DNA of 64,000 nucleotides from Bacillota bacterium (GCA_023402395.1 JAEYGI010000062.1:1-64000), one strand, 5' to 3'. Positions 1-8,990 are shown, counted from the stretch's first letter. Program-made: numbers and translations. The notes: generated by a model not told the origin, from the sequence alone.

Positions 1-145
1 TTGGCAGCTGATCATTTCCAAACTTGCCATCCGCTTTGGTGATCGTGTTAATCTTTTCTTATCTTAATTAATTCTTTTCGTAATCTTATTTTATTTGGTG
101 TTTACACAAATATTTTGACAGACCCGCCATAGTCATTCGGCGCTA

Positions 146-607
146 AGCGCTCCAACTGATCGTAGTGCCGTTTGAGTTGATCCGGGTATCGCCGCAACTG
201 ATCCGGAGGTTCGATCAGTTGAACGCAGGGTTGGATCAGATGGGGGCAGGGCCGCTTCATCTGGAGCAAAAGCCGCTTCAAGTGATCCGGGAGCCGGATC
301 AGTTGGAGCGGGGGTTGCTTCTGTTGGAAATATTAGAAGATCATTTGAAGGAACTCTTTTTCCAGATCGAAATATTGGAGGATCATTTGTAGCGACTGTT
401 GCTCCAGATGGAAATGTTGGAGCATTATTTGAAGGAACTGTTGCTTCAAATGGAGGAGGGGTCGCTCCAGATGATCGGGGAGCCGCTACAGTTGAAGCGG
501 GTGTTGCTACAGATCGAAAAATTGTTGCTCCAGATGGGGGAAGTGTCGCTCCAGATAATCCGGGAGTTGGATCAGTTGGGGCAGCAGTCGCTCGAGATGG
601 GGGCAGA
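146..607. repeat. 21-bp tandem array, class A (22 units)
   Basis: Twenty-two consecutive degenerate units of exactly 21 bp, with no insertions or deletions between units from 146 to 607. Typical units begin GTTGCTCCAGATGGAAAT or GCCGGATCAGTTGGAGCG; TCCA...TGGA and GATC give weak dyads near the unit centre. Because 21 is a multiple of 3, several frames stay open on both strands (a 172-codon frame on the minus strand, heptapeptide-like). I do not call these genes: no convincing ribosome site, low-complexity product, and the same period occurs with other sequences at four other intergenic loci. Function unknown. Confidence 0.85.
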
Positions 608-651
608 GCCGCTGTAATCCTTTTTGCCCTCCCGTTCGTTGCTGGACCCAC

Positions 652-679
652 TTGCGCCCTCCCGCCGGAATGTTATAAT
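652..679 (+). promoter_or_regulatory. Possible sigma-A promoter upstream of the DUF362 gene
   Basis: TTGCGC, a 16-bp spacer, then a perfect TATAAT, just after the 21-bp array and pointing toward the gene at 863. The -35 box is weak and an inverted-repeat element lies between promoter and gene, so the assignment is tentative. Confidence 0.35.
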
Positions 680-730
680 GGACTGGAGAGGTAAGGACTC
701 GGAATTTCGATCCTTTTCACGCTTCTCACT

Positions 731-816
731 ATATAGGATGAATTAAATTCATTCATTTTCCATCATGGCCGGCATTAAGGACATGATGTATATTAGAAAT
801 TTAATTCAACTTATAT
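731..816. repeat. Inverted-repeat element, copy 1
   Basis: About 86 bp with terminal inverted repeats: left arm TATAGGATGAATTAAATT, right arm AATTTAATTCAACTTATA. Inside sits a second inverted repeat ATCATG...CATGAT around a GC-rich loop. Six further copies with the same plan are in the window (5260, 7811, 7909, 26056, 32333, 52428). It is MITE- or REP-like and carries no ORF. Confidence 0.8.
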
Positions 817-862
817 ACTTTGCTCCCATTGGCGGCGTTCCAGGGATCTATCGAGGTGAACC

Positions 863-1954
863 ATGGATCAAAATCAAATTTGGATTGCGTATGGAAATGA
901 ACCCGGGGCCAGCACCGATCAACTCTTGCGGCGGATCGATTTGATCCGGTGGATTCGGCCCGGCGCCAAAATCGGCCTCAAGCCCAATCTGGTGGTGGCC
1001 AGCCGGGCCTCAAGCGGCGCAACTACCCATCCCGAAATTGCCGAGGCAATCATCGTCTATCTGCAGGAGCACGGCTTTCATGATCTGACGATCCTGGAAG
1101 GCTCCTGGCTGGGCGAAGATACGGAACGGGCCTTCCGGAATTGCGGCTTTGAAGATCTGGCCCGGCGCTACCGGGTCCGGCTGGTCGATCTGAAGCGGGA
1201 CGCCGCCGTCAAAAAAAGGGTGGACGATCTTGAACTGTCCATCTGCCGGACCGCGCTGGAAACCGACTTTCTGATCAATCTGCCGGTTCTGAAGGCCCAT
1301 TGTCAGACCGCGCTTACCTGTGCCTTAAAGAATTTGAAGGGTTGCATCCCGGACTCCGAGAAGCGCCGCTATCACGGAATGGGGCTGCACCGGCCCATCG
1401 CCGCCCTGGCCGCGGCGCTCCGCCCGTCACTTACAATTGCCGATGCGATCTGCGGCGACCTGACCTTTGAAGAAGGCGGCAATCCGGTGCGTATGGACCG
1501 GATCATCGCCGGCACCGACCCGGTGCTGCTCGATACTTATGCCGCCAATCTGATCGGGCTCGATCCCGACGCGGTTCCTTACATCGGGCTCGCCTCTAGG
1601 CTGGGAGCGGGTTCCATGGACCTAAGCCAGGCCGTGTTCGAGGAGATCAATCCGGATCAGAAGCCCCTATTGAGCGGAACTCCTTCTGGAAAGGCGCGCA
1701 GCCTGGGACGGAACGTTGAGGAACGGCAAGCCTGTTCCGCCTGCTATGGCAGTCTGATTCACGCCTTGCACCGGTTGAGCGCCGACCATTCGCTGGCCAA
1801 ACTGCCGCCGCTTAAAATCGGCCAGGGGTTTAAAGGAACGACCGGTTCCGGGCTGGGAATCGGCTCCTGTACCCACAAGCTGGAGGTCAACCTGCCCGGC
1901 TGCCCTCCGACCGCCCGGGACATTACCGTTTTTTTGGAACGGCATCTGAAATGA
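863..1954 (+). CDS. DUF362 domain protein
   Basis: 363 residues. The N-terminal half carries the GLKPNLV and NLPVLKAH stretches typical of DUF362 proteins, a poorly understood family often containing iron-sulfur sites. The C-terminal part has four cysteines (291, 294, 336, 347) in CSAC and PGCPP contexts; the PGCPP segment resembles the cluster-binding signature of NuoB-type subunits, so a metal or Fe-S site is plausible. The start is an ATG preceded by GAGGTGA. Monocistronic, convergent with the SPOCS/LysM gene. The substrate and partner cannot be told from the sequence. Family assignment is firm, function is not. Confidence 0.8.
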   Translation: MDQNQIWIAYGNEPGASTDQLLRRIDLIRWIRPGAKIGLKPNLVVASRASSGATTHPEIAEAIIVYLQEHGFHDLTILEGSWLGEDTERAFRNCGFEDLARRYRVRLVDLKRDAAVKKRVDDLELSICRTALETDFLINLPVLKAHCQTALTCALKNLKGCIPDSEKRRYHGMGLHRPIAALAAALRPSLTIADAICGDLTFEEGGNPVRMDRIIAGTDPVLLDTYAANLIGLDPDAVPYIGLASRLGAGSMDLSQAVFEEINPDQKPLLSGTPSGKARSLGRNVEERQACSACYGSLIHALHRLSADHSLAKLPPLKIGQGFKGTTGSGLGIGSCTHKLEVNLPGCPPTARDITVFLERHLK

Positions 1955-1963
1955 CCTGGCCCA

Positions 1964-1996
1964 ATAAAAATACAGGAGCGTGGATCACCCCTGTAT
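1964..1996 (-). terminator. Rho-independent terminator of the SPOCS/LysM gene
   Basis: Read on the minus strand, ATACAGG and CCTGTAT form a stem followed by TTTTTATT. It lies 30 bp past the stop codon of the minus-strand gene ending at 2026. Confidence 0.7.
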
Positions 1997-2025
1997 GTGG
2001 CATGGTTATCAAGCGTTGAGACCGG

Positions 2026-3711
2026 TCAGGACGCTGGTTTTGGAATGAGCAGCTTCTGGCCGGATTCGATCCGCTCCGGATCGAGAATTTGATTGGTCCG
2101 GGCCAATTGCTCGGTGGTCGTTTGATAGCGCCGGGCGACTTTCCAGAGCGTATCCCCGGATTGCACCACATAGAACAGCATGCTCGGCCGGGTCGCAGGA
2201 TCCACCGGCGGAACCAGCGCGCAATCGCGCATGACCATGATGGCGCGGGGCGTTCTGGCAAAGATCCGGACTTTCAGGATGCCGGTAAGCCGCAGACTTC
2301 GATCGCCGGTCATCTCCAGGTTAAGGTTTTCCAGGCCGGCATATGAACGGAGCATCATTCCCGGAGCCATTCCCGCGCTATCGATCACTCCGGCTACCGG
2401 CAGTTCGGTCCCATTCGCTCCGCCCCATTCGGCCACGGCCAGACGGTTTTCTCCCGGTACGTCAGGGGTGTAAACGGCCTGCAGATAAAGCTTTCCTTCC
2501 AGCAGCACCTTCCCGTCGGCCGCTTCCAGCGAAACTCCGCCCAATTGCCCGGTCCAACCGAGCACCCGCTCCATCCCGGGCAGGCCGAACGGGAGATTTA
2601 CAACCAAGTCCAATTCGGTCTCTCCGGCTGATTCGCCGAAATATTCCTCCGTTTCCAGAAGGTGTTTCTGGGTATCAAGAACCTCGTTGGATCCCGGAGT
2701 GACCTCGACGACCATTTCCCTGGTCCGGACCCGGCTTACCTTTACCTCGACCTCGATCCTCATCGCGGCCCGCAGCTCCCGGTAGGAAATCCGTTCCAAG
2801 TCGGCGCGGACGATCATCACCCGGGGCAAGACGATCATTCCTGCTTCGAGATCCTCAAAATCCAGCGCGGTCTCAAACGGGATGGCGTTTCCAGTAATCC
2901 GCTGCCATTCACTGGTAAAGATCTCGCTGGGCCGGCCTTCGTCATCGCTGCCCACATAAATCATGGCAACTTCCAAAAAACCCTTTACCGTTATCTTGCC
3001 GCGGCCCTGCTCCCAGGTTACTCCAACCGGGCGGATGTTCTGTTTCAATACCCGGGCCACTCCCGGTTTGAGGTTTGGTAACATCAGGGGAGCTTGAACC
3101 GTCATCGCTTCCCGCCGGATTCCCGCCGGCTCTTCGATCCGGACTTGGTCCCTGGTGACGTTAATCCGCTCGGAAGGAGCGGGAGACAGATTCCCGATGA
3201 TTCCGGCGGAGCGATACTCGGCGGCGTGAACCATCAGTTCGATTTGGCAACGAAGCGTGACTCGATTATCGCTATCCCTTTCAAAACTGCTGACCGCCGT
3301 GACCAAGTCAGCCTCAACCATCATCTCCGGCCTCAATCCGGGGACATTGATCTGGGTTTCATAGATCAGGTCGTCTTCATCCCGCCATCCGATCCCATAT
3401 TCTTGAGGCGGACTCCATTGGGCGGCGTTGTCGTCCCCTTCCGCTTCTGCCCCGAATGCAAGGCGTTCGTCCGCTTCCAACGCTTCCTCGGCGAGGTAGA
3501 TAAGGTGCGGGTAAATTCTTCCGGAAACGATTACTCCTCCCTCCATGATCGTCAACCGCGGCGGTTCCACCAAAGCGTCCCCGCCCACGATTGCCCGCAG
3601 GCGCGGCGCGTCCGGGGGAAGTTGCAGCATTGCCTCCACTGTGACCTGTCCGGGAGTATCCCGCAATTGAAAGGGATAACTCATTACATCATACTGACAG
3701 TTGATGCTCAT
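2026..3711 (-). CDS. SPOCS (DUF3794) domain protein with C-terminal LysM
   Basis: 561 residues. Several DUF3794/SPOCS-type beta-rich segments fill residues ~1-500 (for example the VNLPFGLPG and VLLEGKLYLQAVY stretches). A single LysM domain closes the protein (YVVQSGDTLWKVARRYQ ... GQKLLIPKPAS). Such proteins are found in spore-forming Bacillota and are thought to bind spore-envelope peptidoglycan. There is no signal peptide, as expected for a protein made in the mother cell. The start is ATG with GGGAGG 6 bp upstream. It is followed downstream by a terminator. The coat role is inferred from family membership. Confidence 0.85.
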   Translation of the reverse strand: MSINCQYDVMSYPFQLRDTPGQVTVEAMLQLPPDAPRLRAIVGGDALVEPPRLTIMEGGVIVSGRIYPHLIYLAEEALEADERLAFGAEAEGDDNAAQWSPPQEYGIGWRDEDDLIYETQINVPGLRPEMMVEADLVTAVSSFERDSDNRVTLRCQIELMVHAAEYRSAGIIGNLSPAPSERINVTRDQVRIEEPAGIRREAMTVQAPLMLPNLKPGVARVLKQNIRPVGVTWEQGRGKITVKGFLEVAMIYVGSDDEGRPSEIFTSEWQRITGNAIPFETALDFEDLEAGMIVLPRVMIVRADLERISYRELRAAMRIEVEVKVSRVRTREMVVEVTPGSNEVLDTQKHLLETEEYFGESAGETELDLVVNLPFGLPGMERVLGWTGQLGGVSLEAADGKVLLEGKLYLQAVYTPDVPGENRLAVAEWGGANGTELPVAGVIDSAGMAPGMMLRSYAGLENLNLEMTGDRSLRLTGILKVRIFARTPRAIMVMRDCALVPPVDPATRPSMLFYVVQSGDTLWKVARRYQTTTEQLARTNQILDPERIESGQKLLIPKPAS

Positions 3712-3877
3712 AATTTTCCTCCCTTCGCCAATAAAAATGATTAACCGATTTTTAACTCCCCCTCAGATGGGTCAACAATATTCACCACCTCCCGTTCCTC
3801 CGTGCGGAAGGAATCCTTGTCTTCATTTTTGATATAATTTAATATAATGACTTACCTTATCTATATGCCAAAGGTTC

Positions 3878-5206
3878 TTAAAAAATATCCGGCTTGTTTA
3901 TTTCATCCCCCCGGCTCAACCCGCCCATTGCCAATTTGGAGCCGGGTAAGACCGCAAATACTTTGCTGGCCATCTCGCTGCCGGCTCGGCCCAGTTGAGT
4001 TCCGTTGCGAATCGCCGCTCCCAATAAATTGTATTTAACCGTTAAGCGCAGCCAAGCTTCCCAATCCGTTTCGGCGCGGAAGATCAACGTGTTTGATTCC
4101 CGATGCCGGCGGTACTGGACTTCAGTAAGGTTCGCCGCGTTACGGCTTTGAACCCCGCGCGGATTGACGTTCCGGATGAGCCGTGCCTCCCGGTGGGAAG
4201 TTATATGAAAAGTTCCCTGCTCCAGGTTCCAGTTCCAGCCTCGAACGTTCTCGGTCAGGACGATCTTTCCCGACCACCCCGCCCGTAAAAACCGTTTTAA
4301 GGCCGTTTCCAGCAAGGCCGCCGTGTCCAGTAGCGACTCCGGCGAGCTAAGGTCATATGCCGGTTCCATCAGGATCCAATCCACTTCTTTGAAAAGAAGC
4401 GGCAGGCCGACCCGTTCCAAGCGGTTTCGCTCCTTGGGTTTTCCAAAAAGAGGCAGTGGAATGACCACAAAGCGAATCCGACGGCCATTCCGGACTAAAT
4501 ACCGTACCAAATCCGCCCAACGGACCACTCCTTCCAAAGGAGCCTCTCGAAGATCAAGTCCAAAGATTGTGGAACCTTTCTTGAACGACCTGCCCAACTC
4601 CAGCCAAAGCTTTTCCGCGGCCAGCAACTGGCTCCAGACTTCGGTCGTGGCCGCTACCGCCTGATAACGGTCTTCTCCGGCATTATCAGGCCCCTCAAGG
4701 CCGCCTGCCGCGGTTAAGCGGAAATCCGAACCGATCTTGCCGGTCAGCAGCGTATCAGCGGAAGTTCCTGAAGCAGCCTCCCAGTGAAATAGCGCTTTTT
4801 CATGTAGTAAGAGCTTCATGCCCGGATAGATGCGCTGCCGGGGGTTGCCTGGCCCGCAAATCCCTTTCCAGGCTTCATTCCGCACTAAAAATTTTTGGGA
4901 AATGGCATTCAAATTGTCCCGGTCTTTTACAATATAGACAATCCTTCCGAGCCGGCGGGAAGTATCATCCAGTGCTTGCAGTACTTCGCGGCCGGCCCGG
5001 CCGTCGATTCGCAACTCCAATGCTTTTTGAAGGAGCACCACCGCTTCCTCGGTCAGCACTCCGAAAATCCCATCGGTTTCTCCGAAATAAAATCCAGCCC
5101 GCACCAGTCGTTTCTGCAATTCCAGCACATCCGCGCCCTGGTCCCCATAGCCAAGCACTCGCTTTCCCAGCGGCAGCTCGCTTTTTTTAAAAAGCTTCCA
5201 TCCCAT
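3878..5206 (-). CDS. Peptidoglycan-binding / LysM / GH18-like protein
   Basis: 442 residues. Order of domains: a PG_binding_1 repeat at ~15-70 (GDQGADVLELQKRLVRAGFY, DGIFGVLTEEAV), a LysM-like segment at ~90-135 (YIVKDRDNLNAISQKFL), then a TIM-barrel-like region at ~170-420 resembling spore cortex glycoside hydrolases of family GH18 (DWILMEPAYDLSSPES). I do not see the canonical DxxDxDxE catalytic motif, so enzymatic activity is doubtful. No signal peptide. It may be a spore-envelope protein related in role to the SPOCS/LysM protein in front of it. The two genes are separated by 166 bp with no gene. Confidence 0.65.
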   Translation of the reverse strand: MGWKLFKKSELPLGKRVLGYGDQGADVLELQKRLVRAGFYFGETDGIFGVLTEEAVVLLQKALELRIDGRAGREVLQALDDTSRRLGRIVYIVKDRDNLNAISQKFLVRNEAWKGICGPGNPRQRIYPGMKLLLHEKALFHWEAASGTSADTLLTGKIGSDFRLTAAGGLEGPDNAGEDRYQAVAATTEVWSQLLAAEKLWLELGRSFKKGSTIFGLDLREAPLEGVVRWADLVRYLVRNGRRIRFVVIPLPLFGKPKERNRLERVGLPLLFKEVDWILMEPAYDLSSPESLLDTAALLETALKRFLRAGWSGKIVLTENVRGWNWNLEQGTFHITSHREARLIRNVNPRGVQSRNAANLTEVQYRRHRESNTLIFRAETDWEAWLRLTVKYNLLGAAIRNGTQLGRAGSEMASKVFAVLPGSKLAMGGLSRGDEINKPDIF

Positions 5207-5259
5207 CTCAGATACCCCCGGATATTACATTATGATCAAATCCCATTCCTGGTGTCTAC

Positions 5260-5352
5260 AGCTGAAATAAGTTCAATTTAAACTCATTCATTTCTCGATC
5301 ATGGCGGCTTTCGGGACATGATGCATATCGGAAATTTAATTCACCTTATATC
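5260..5352. repeat. Inverted-repeat element, copy 2
   Basis: Same plan as the 731 copy, with a more decayed left arm (AAATAAGTTCAATTT) and right arm AATTTAATTCACCTTATAT. The inner repeat ATCATG...CATGAT is intact. It lies between divergent genes, directly upstream of the cimA promoter. Confidence 0.75.
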
Positions 5353-5365
5353 TCTGAAAAAGTGA

Positions 5366-5394
5366 TTGACAACCAGCCGGCCGCGGATTAAAAT
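5366..5394 (+). promoter_or_regulatory. sigma-A promoter of cimA
   Basis: Perfect TTGACA, 17-bp spacer, TAAAAT. It ends 51 bp before the cimA start codon. Confidence 0.75.
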
Positions 5395-5445
5395 TTATTC
5401 AAATCATCCCAAAATTGTCATACAAAAAACAAGGAGGGGAACCTG

Positions 5446-7059
5446 ATGGCCAACGTGATCTTCTACGACACGACGCTCCGGGATGGCACTCAGGGAGAAG
5501 GCGTCTATTTTTCGGTCCAAGATAAATTGCGCATCGTGCGCAAACTGGACTCTTTGGGAATTGACTATATCGAAGGCGGATGGCCGGGTTCCAATCCGAA
5601 AGATTGGGATTTTTACCAGGAAGCGAGCAAGCTGAAGTTAAACCGCGCCAAACTGGCCGCGTTCGGAAGCACCCGCCGCGTCAATAACCTTCCCGAAGAG
5701 GACAAAACCTTAAACGATCTGCTGGCCACCGAAACTCCGGTGGTGGCGATTTTCGGAAAGAGTTGGGATTTGCACGCCCTGGAGGTATTACGGGTCAGCC
5801 TGGCCGAAAACCTCCAAATTATTGAGGACTCGGTGGCTTATTTGAAAAAGTGCGGCCGCGAGGTCATCTACGATGCGGAACATTTTTTCGACGGTTACCT
5901 CCACAACCGCGACTACGCATTGGAGACGCTGCGGGCCGCCGCCCGGGGCGGAGCGGATACGCTGGCTCTCTGCGATACCAACGGCGGAACATTACCTATG
6001 GAAGCGCTGGAGATCTTCCGGACGGTTCAAAAAGAACTTCCCTTACCCCTGGGGGTTCACTTTCACAATGATAGCGGCATGGCAGTGGCGGCGTCCGTGA
6101 TGGCGGTCCAGGCGGGAGCAAGTCAAGTTCAGGGCACCTTTAACGGATACGGGGAACGTTGCGGGAACGCCAATCTCTCCAGCATTATCCCTACGGTGAT
6201 TTTAAAATTGGGATATGACTCAAGCGTGAAAGATAATCTGACCGATCTGACCGAGGTCTCCCGTTTCATCTCGGAACTGGCCAACCTTCACCACGACGAC
6301 CGCCAGCCTTACGTCGGGGCCTCAGCCTTTGCGCATAAAGCCGGCACTCATGTCGACGCCATTCTCAAGAATCCGCTCACATTGGAGCATATCCGTTCCG
6401 AACAAGTCGGCAATAAGCGGCGCTTCCTCCTGTCGGATCAAGCCGGGCGGAGCACGATTCTTTCCAAAGTCCGGGAGATCGTCCCCAACACCAAAAAAGA
6501 CGATCCCAAGGTTCTGGCTCTCACCAATGACCTCAAGCAACTTGAAAACAGCGGCTACCAATTCGAAGCGGCCGAAGCATCGTTTGACCTGTTGATCAAG
6601 AAATTCTTCGGCATGTTTGAAAAAGCGTTTACCTTGGAAGGGTTCCGGATCATCGTTGAAAAGCGGGGCGACCAGCCGGTTTTTTCCGAAGCCACCATCA
6701 AGGTCGGAGTTGGCGCCGAACAAGAAATCACCGCCGCCGAGGGCGATGGCCCGGTAAATGCGCTTGACTCGGCCATTCGTAAGGCGTTGCTCCGATTCTA
6801 TCCGGAAATCGCCGATTTCGGCTTAGTTGACTTTAAAGTGCGGGTTTTGGATGAAAACCGGGGAACCGCCGCCAAAGTTCGCGTACTCATCGAAAGCAGC
6901 GACGGGACCAATACTTGGGGCACGGTCGGAGTCTCGGAGAATATTATCGAAGCGTCATGGGAAGCATTGGTTGACAGTATCGAATATGGCGTAATGCTGA
7001 AAAAATTACAACACGCCGCTGAAAATGGCGAAACCGGACTAAACAAAGCGGGTCAGTAA
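5446..7059 (+). CDS. cimA: (R)-citramalate synthase
   Basis: 537 residues, the usual length for CimA. It condenses pyruvate and acetyl-CoA to (R)-citramalate, the first step of the threonine-independent isoleucine route. The HMGL-like TIM barrel starts with DTTLRDGTQGEGVYFS, and the metal-binding LGVHFHNDSGMA segment follows. The C-terminal ~150 residues match the LeuA allosteric dimer domain, consistent with isoleucine feedback. It differs from LeuA/NifV by length and by the DTTLRDGTQ...GEGV start typical of CimA. The start is ATG with AAGGAGGGGA upstream. Its 3' end overlaps the convergent ZIP gene by 21 bp. Confidence 0.92.
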   Translation: MANVIFYDTTLRDGTQGEGVYFSVQDKLRIVRKLDSLGIDYIEGGWPGSNPKDWDFYQEASKLKLNRAKLAAFGSTRRVNNLPEEDKTLNDLLATETPVVAIFGKSWDLHALEVLRVSLAENLQIIEDSVAYLKKCGREVIYDAEHFFDGYLHNRDYALETLRAAARGGADTLALCDTNGGTLPMEALEIFRTVQKELPLPLGVHFHNDSGMAVAASVMAVQAGASQVQGTFNGYGERCGNANLSSIIPTVILKLGYDSSVKDNLTDLTEVSRFISELANLHHDDRQPYVGASAFAHKAGTHVDAILKNPLTLEHIRSEQVGNKRRFLLSDQAGRSTILSKVREIVPNTKKDDPKVLALTNDLKQLENSGYQFEAAEASFDLLIKKFFGMFEKAFTLEGFRIIVEKRGDQPVFSEATIKVGVGAEQEITAAEGDGPVNALDSAIRKALLRFYPEIADFGLVDFKVRVLDENRGTAAKVRVLIESSDGTNTWGTVGVSENIIEASWEALVDSIEYGVMLKKLQHAAENGETGLNKAGQ

Positions 7060-7779
7060 TATACCTGCCGCCAGTCCCACAGCAAATCCGGAACCGACCT
7101 GCAACGCTCCGGCCAACCGGCGAGCCATGGGCAATAACTCCTTGGCAACCAGCAAAAACATGGCTCCGCCGGCAAAACCGAGGGCAACCGCGACCATCGC
7201 CGGGGAAATCGACCCCAAAAAACCGCCAACTGTGCCGCCGATCGCCATGGGGATTTCTACCATGAATAAGGCGAACAGGATTTTTAATAGATTTACCTTT
7301 CCAATTTGAAACGCCGAGGCCATTGCCATCCCTTCGGGGATATTATGCACCGCCATTAATAGCGCCAATCCCAGCCAATCGCCGATGGTCGCGGCTGTAA
7401 CATAGGTTGTGCCCATGGCTACCCCTTCCGGAAAATTATGGGCTCCGATCCCCACACCAAGCAGGATGCCAACTTTAGTGAAACGGGAAAAATGCCGTTT
7501 ACGATACCAGGGCACAATCCGCAACAGCCGATCGAAATATTGGACAAGCACCATACCGACGGCTGTGCCGAGTAAAGCCGGCATCACCCCGCCAAAATGC
7601 ACCGACTCGGGCCAGAGGTCGAAGATTACCACCGCGATCATAATTCCTCCCGAAAATCCCAGCAGCCAACTCTGCCTGGATGCCCCCCTTCCGGATCCGG
7701 ATAATATATATAAACCTCCCGGCAGTGTTCCAGCCAGCCCCACCACCAGTCCGACTAAAGTCGCCTCTAGCAGTTTCAT
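7039..7779 (-). CDS. ZIP family metal transporter
   Basis: 246 residues, integral membrane protein with about eight predicted helices. Two signature histidine motifs of ZIP transporters are present: HNFPEGVAMGTTY and HNIPEGMAMA, in the helices that form the binuclear metal site. It probably imports zinc or another divalent metal into the cytoplasm, as in the ZupT/GufA subgroup. Start ATG with GAGGTGA upstream. The last codons overlap the 3' end of cimA on the other strand. Metal specificity cannot be read from sequence. Confidence 0.9.
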   Translation of the reverse strand: MKLLEATLVGLVVGLAGTLPGGLYILSGSGRGASRQSWLLGFSGGIMIAVVIFDLWPESVHFGGVMPALLGTAVGMVLVQYFDRLLRIVPWYRKRHFSRFTKVGILLGVGIGAHNFPEGVAMGTTYVTAATIGDWLGLALLMAVHNIPEGMAMASAFQIGKVNLLKILFALFMVEIPMAIGGTVGGFLGSISPAMVAVALGFAGGAMFLLVAKELLPMARRLAGALQVGSGFAVGLAAGILLTRFV

Positions 7780-7810
7780 AACTTCACCTCATCTAAATCT
7801 GAGCATCAGT

Positions 7811-7896
7811 ATATAAGTTGAATTAAATTTTCAGGATGCATCATGCCCCGTAAGCCTTCCATGATGAAGATTTAAAGGAATTTAATTCAACTTATT
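7811..7896. repeat. Inverted-repeat element, copy 3
   Basis: Near-perfect terminal repeats: ATAAGTTGAATTAAATT and AATTTAATTCAACTTAT, with inner CATCATG...CATGATG. Located in the gap between the ZIP gene and the small DMT transporter gene, 12 bp from copy 4. Confidence 0.85.
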
Positions 7897-7908
7897 ACTG
7901 CTGTAATA

Positions 7909-7987
7909 GGATGAAATAAATTCCGATTTGATTTTATTTGCATTCGGCTTTAAGAATGCAAATCCATTTAAGAGATTTATTTCATCC
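7909..7987. repeat. Inverted-repeat element, copy 4
   Basis: Terminal repeats GGATGAAATAAAT / ATTTATTTCATCC, perfect over 13 bp. The inner repeat is different (TTTGCATTC...GAATGCAAA) with loop GGCTTTAA. It sits in tandem with copy 3, so two hairpins lie back to back in this gap. Confidence 0.85.
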
Positions 7988-8063
7988 GATATAATTCTAT
8001 GCCGGAATTTAACTTGGATATGAGTCGGATTCCCGGCAAAGACTAAGCTTTGGAGGGGAAGTT

Positions 8064-8507
8064 ATGGATCTAAAAAGCAAGCTCGTATCGATGCTGCTGG
8101 CTGCCGGCGCTGGAGCGCTAATGGCTGTGCAAGGGACGTTTAACAGTGTTCTGGGTAAGGTCATCGGTTTGCTGGAGGGAACTTTCAGTGTTCAATTAAT
8201 TGGCACACTGACCGCTGGTCTACTGCTGCTATTTCTTGGCAATGGCAATCTTGCCAAACTGGGATCGGTCCCGTGGTATGCCTGGCTGGGCGGGCCGTTG
8301 GGAGTGGCAATTGTGTTTGGAGTGGCGGCCAGCATTCCCAAATTGGGAGTGGGAGTGGCTACAACCTCGATCATTGCGGCTCAATTGCTAAGTGCGTATC
8401 TGATCGACCATTTCGGGCTCTTTGGAATGGAATCCATTCCTTTTAACCTATATAAGCTGGGCGGTATTATTTTAATCGTGGCCGGTTCGCGTCTCTTGCT
8501 GAACTAA
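8064..8507 (+). CDS. Small DMT transporter, YdcZ family (DUF606)
   Basis: 147 residues, five or so hydrophobic segments, matching the half-size YdcZ/DUF606 members of the drug/metabolite transporter superfamily. The start has the characteristic AGALMAVQGTFNSVLGK pattern, and GVGVATTSIIAAQLLSAYLI follows at ~105-125. Such short proteins usually act as homo- or heterodimers in the inner membrane. No partner gene is adjacent. Start ATG with GGAGGGG 6 bp upstream. Substrate unknown. Confidence 0.85.
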   Translation: MDLKSKLVSMLLAAGAGALMAVQGTFNSVLGKVIGLLEGTFSVQLIGTLTAGLLLLFLGNGNLAKLGSVPWYAWLGGPLGVAIVFGVAASIPKLGVGVATTSIIAAQLLSAYLIDHFGLFGMESIPFNLYKLGGIILIVAGSRLLLN

Positions 8508-8554
8508 AATGATTGCCAGCTGTTGCCGAGTTAGAGCCAGAGAAATGGGAGTGA

Positions 8555-8585
8555 TAAAAAAATAAAAACCCGGGAACCCAGGTTT
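8555..8585 (-). terminator. Terminator of cheY
   Basis: On the minus strand AAACC...GGTTT with GC-rich inner pairs is followed by TTTTTATTTTTTT. It lies 34 bp beyond the cheY stop. Confidence 0.7.
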
Positions 8586-8618
8586 CATCATGACCAATTT
8601 GAATGACTGTTTCAGCCG

Positions 8619-8990
8619 CTATTTCGACGGTAGGACGATGTTGTTTATGGCGCCCAAAACCACATCTCTTTCATACGGTTTCACCACGAAGTTAGTGGCT
8701 CCGGCTTCCATGGCTTCTAAAACCAAATATTTTTGCCCCATTGCCGTACACATAATTACTACGGCGCCAGAATCGAATTTTCGAATCTCGCGAAGCGCCT
8801 CGATCCCGTTCATCTTGGGCATGGTAATATCCATCGTTACAATATCCGGCTGCAGTTCTTTATAGCGGGCGATTGCTTCCGCCCCGTTATGTGCTTCTCC
8901 AATCACTTCATGTCCGGCTTCGTTAAGAATCTTTTTGAGCATAGCCCGACTAATAATCGCGTCATCCACGACTAAAATCCGTTTTCCCAT
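8619..8990 (-). CDS. cheY: CheY-like single-domain response regulator
   Basis: 123 residues, a stand-alone receiver domain. Acid-pocket residues Asp9 and Asp10, phospho-acceptor Asp54 (TMDITMPKMNG), Thr82 and Lys104 all align with CheY Asp12/13, Asp57, Thr87 and Lys109. It should relay a histidine-kinase signal, most likely to the flagellar switch as in Bacillus CheY; no kinase or other chemotaxis gene is adjacent, so another output is possible. Start ATG with AAAGGA upstream. A short unknown protein is encoded just upstream in the same direction. Confidence 0.9.
   Translation of the reverse strand: MGKRILVVDDAIISRAMLKKILNEAGHEVIGEAHNGAEAIARYKELQPDIVTMDITMPKMNGIEALREIRKFDSGAVVIMCTAMGQKYLVLEAMEAGATNFVVKPYERDVVLGAINNIVLPSK

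Noticed and set aside
146..607. CRISPR array
   Set aside because: Units are contiguous without unique spacers, too short and too degenerate; no cas genes.
133..651. 172-codon minus-strand frame of heptapeptide-like repeats
   Set aside because: By-product of the 21-bp array; no ribosome site, low complexity, and similar frames exist in other phases and at other arrays.
731..816. Insertion sequence
   Set aside because: The inverted-repeat elements are too short and have no transposase; non-autonomous MITE-like is the most that can be said.
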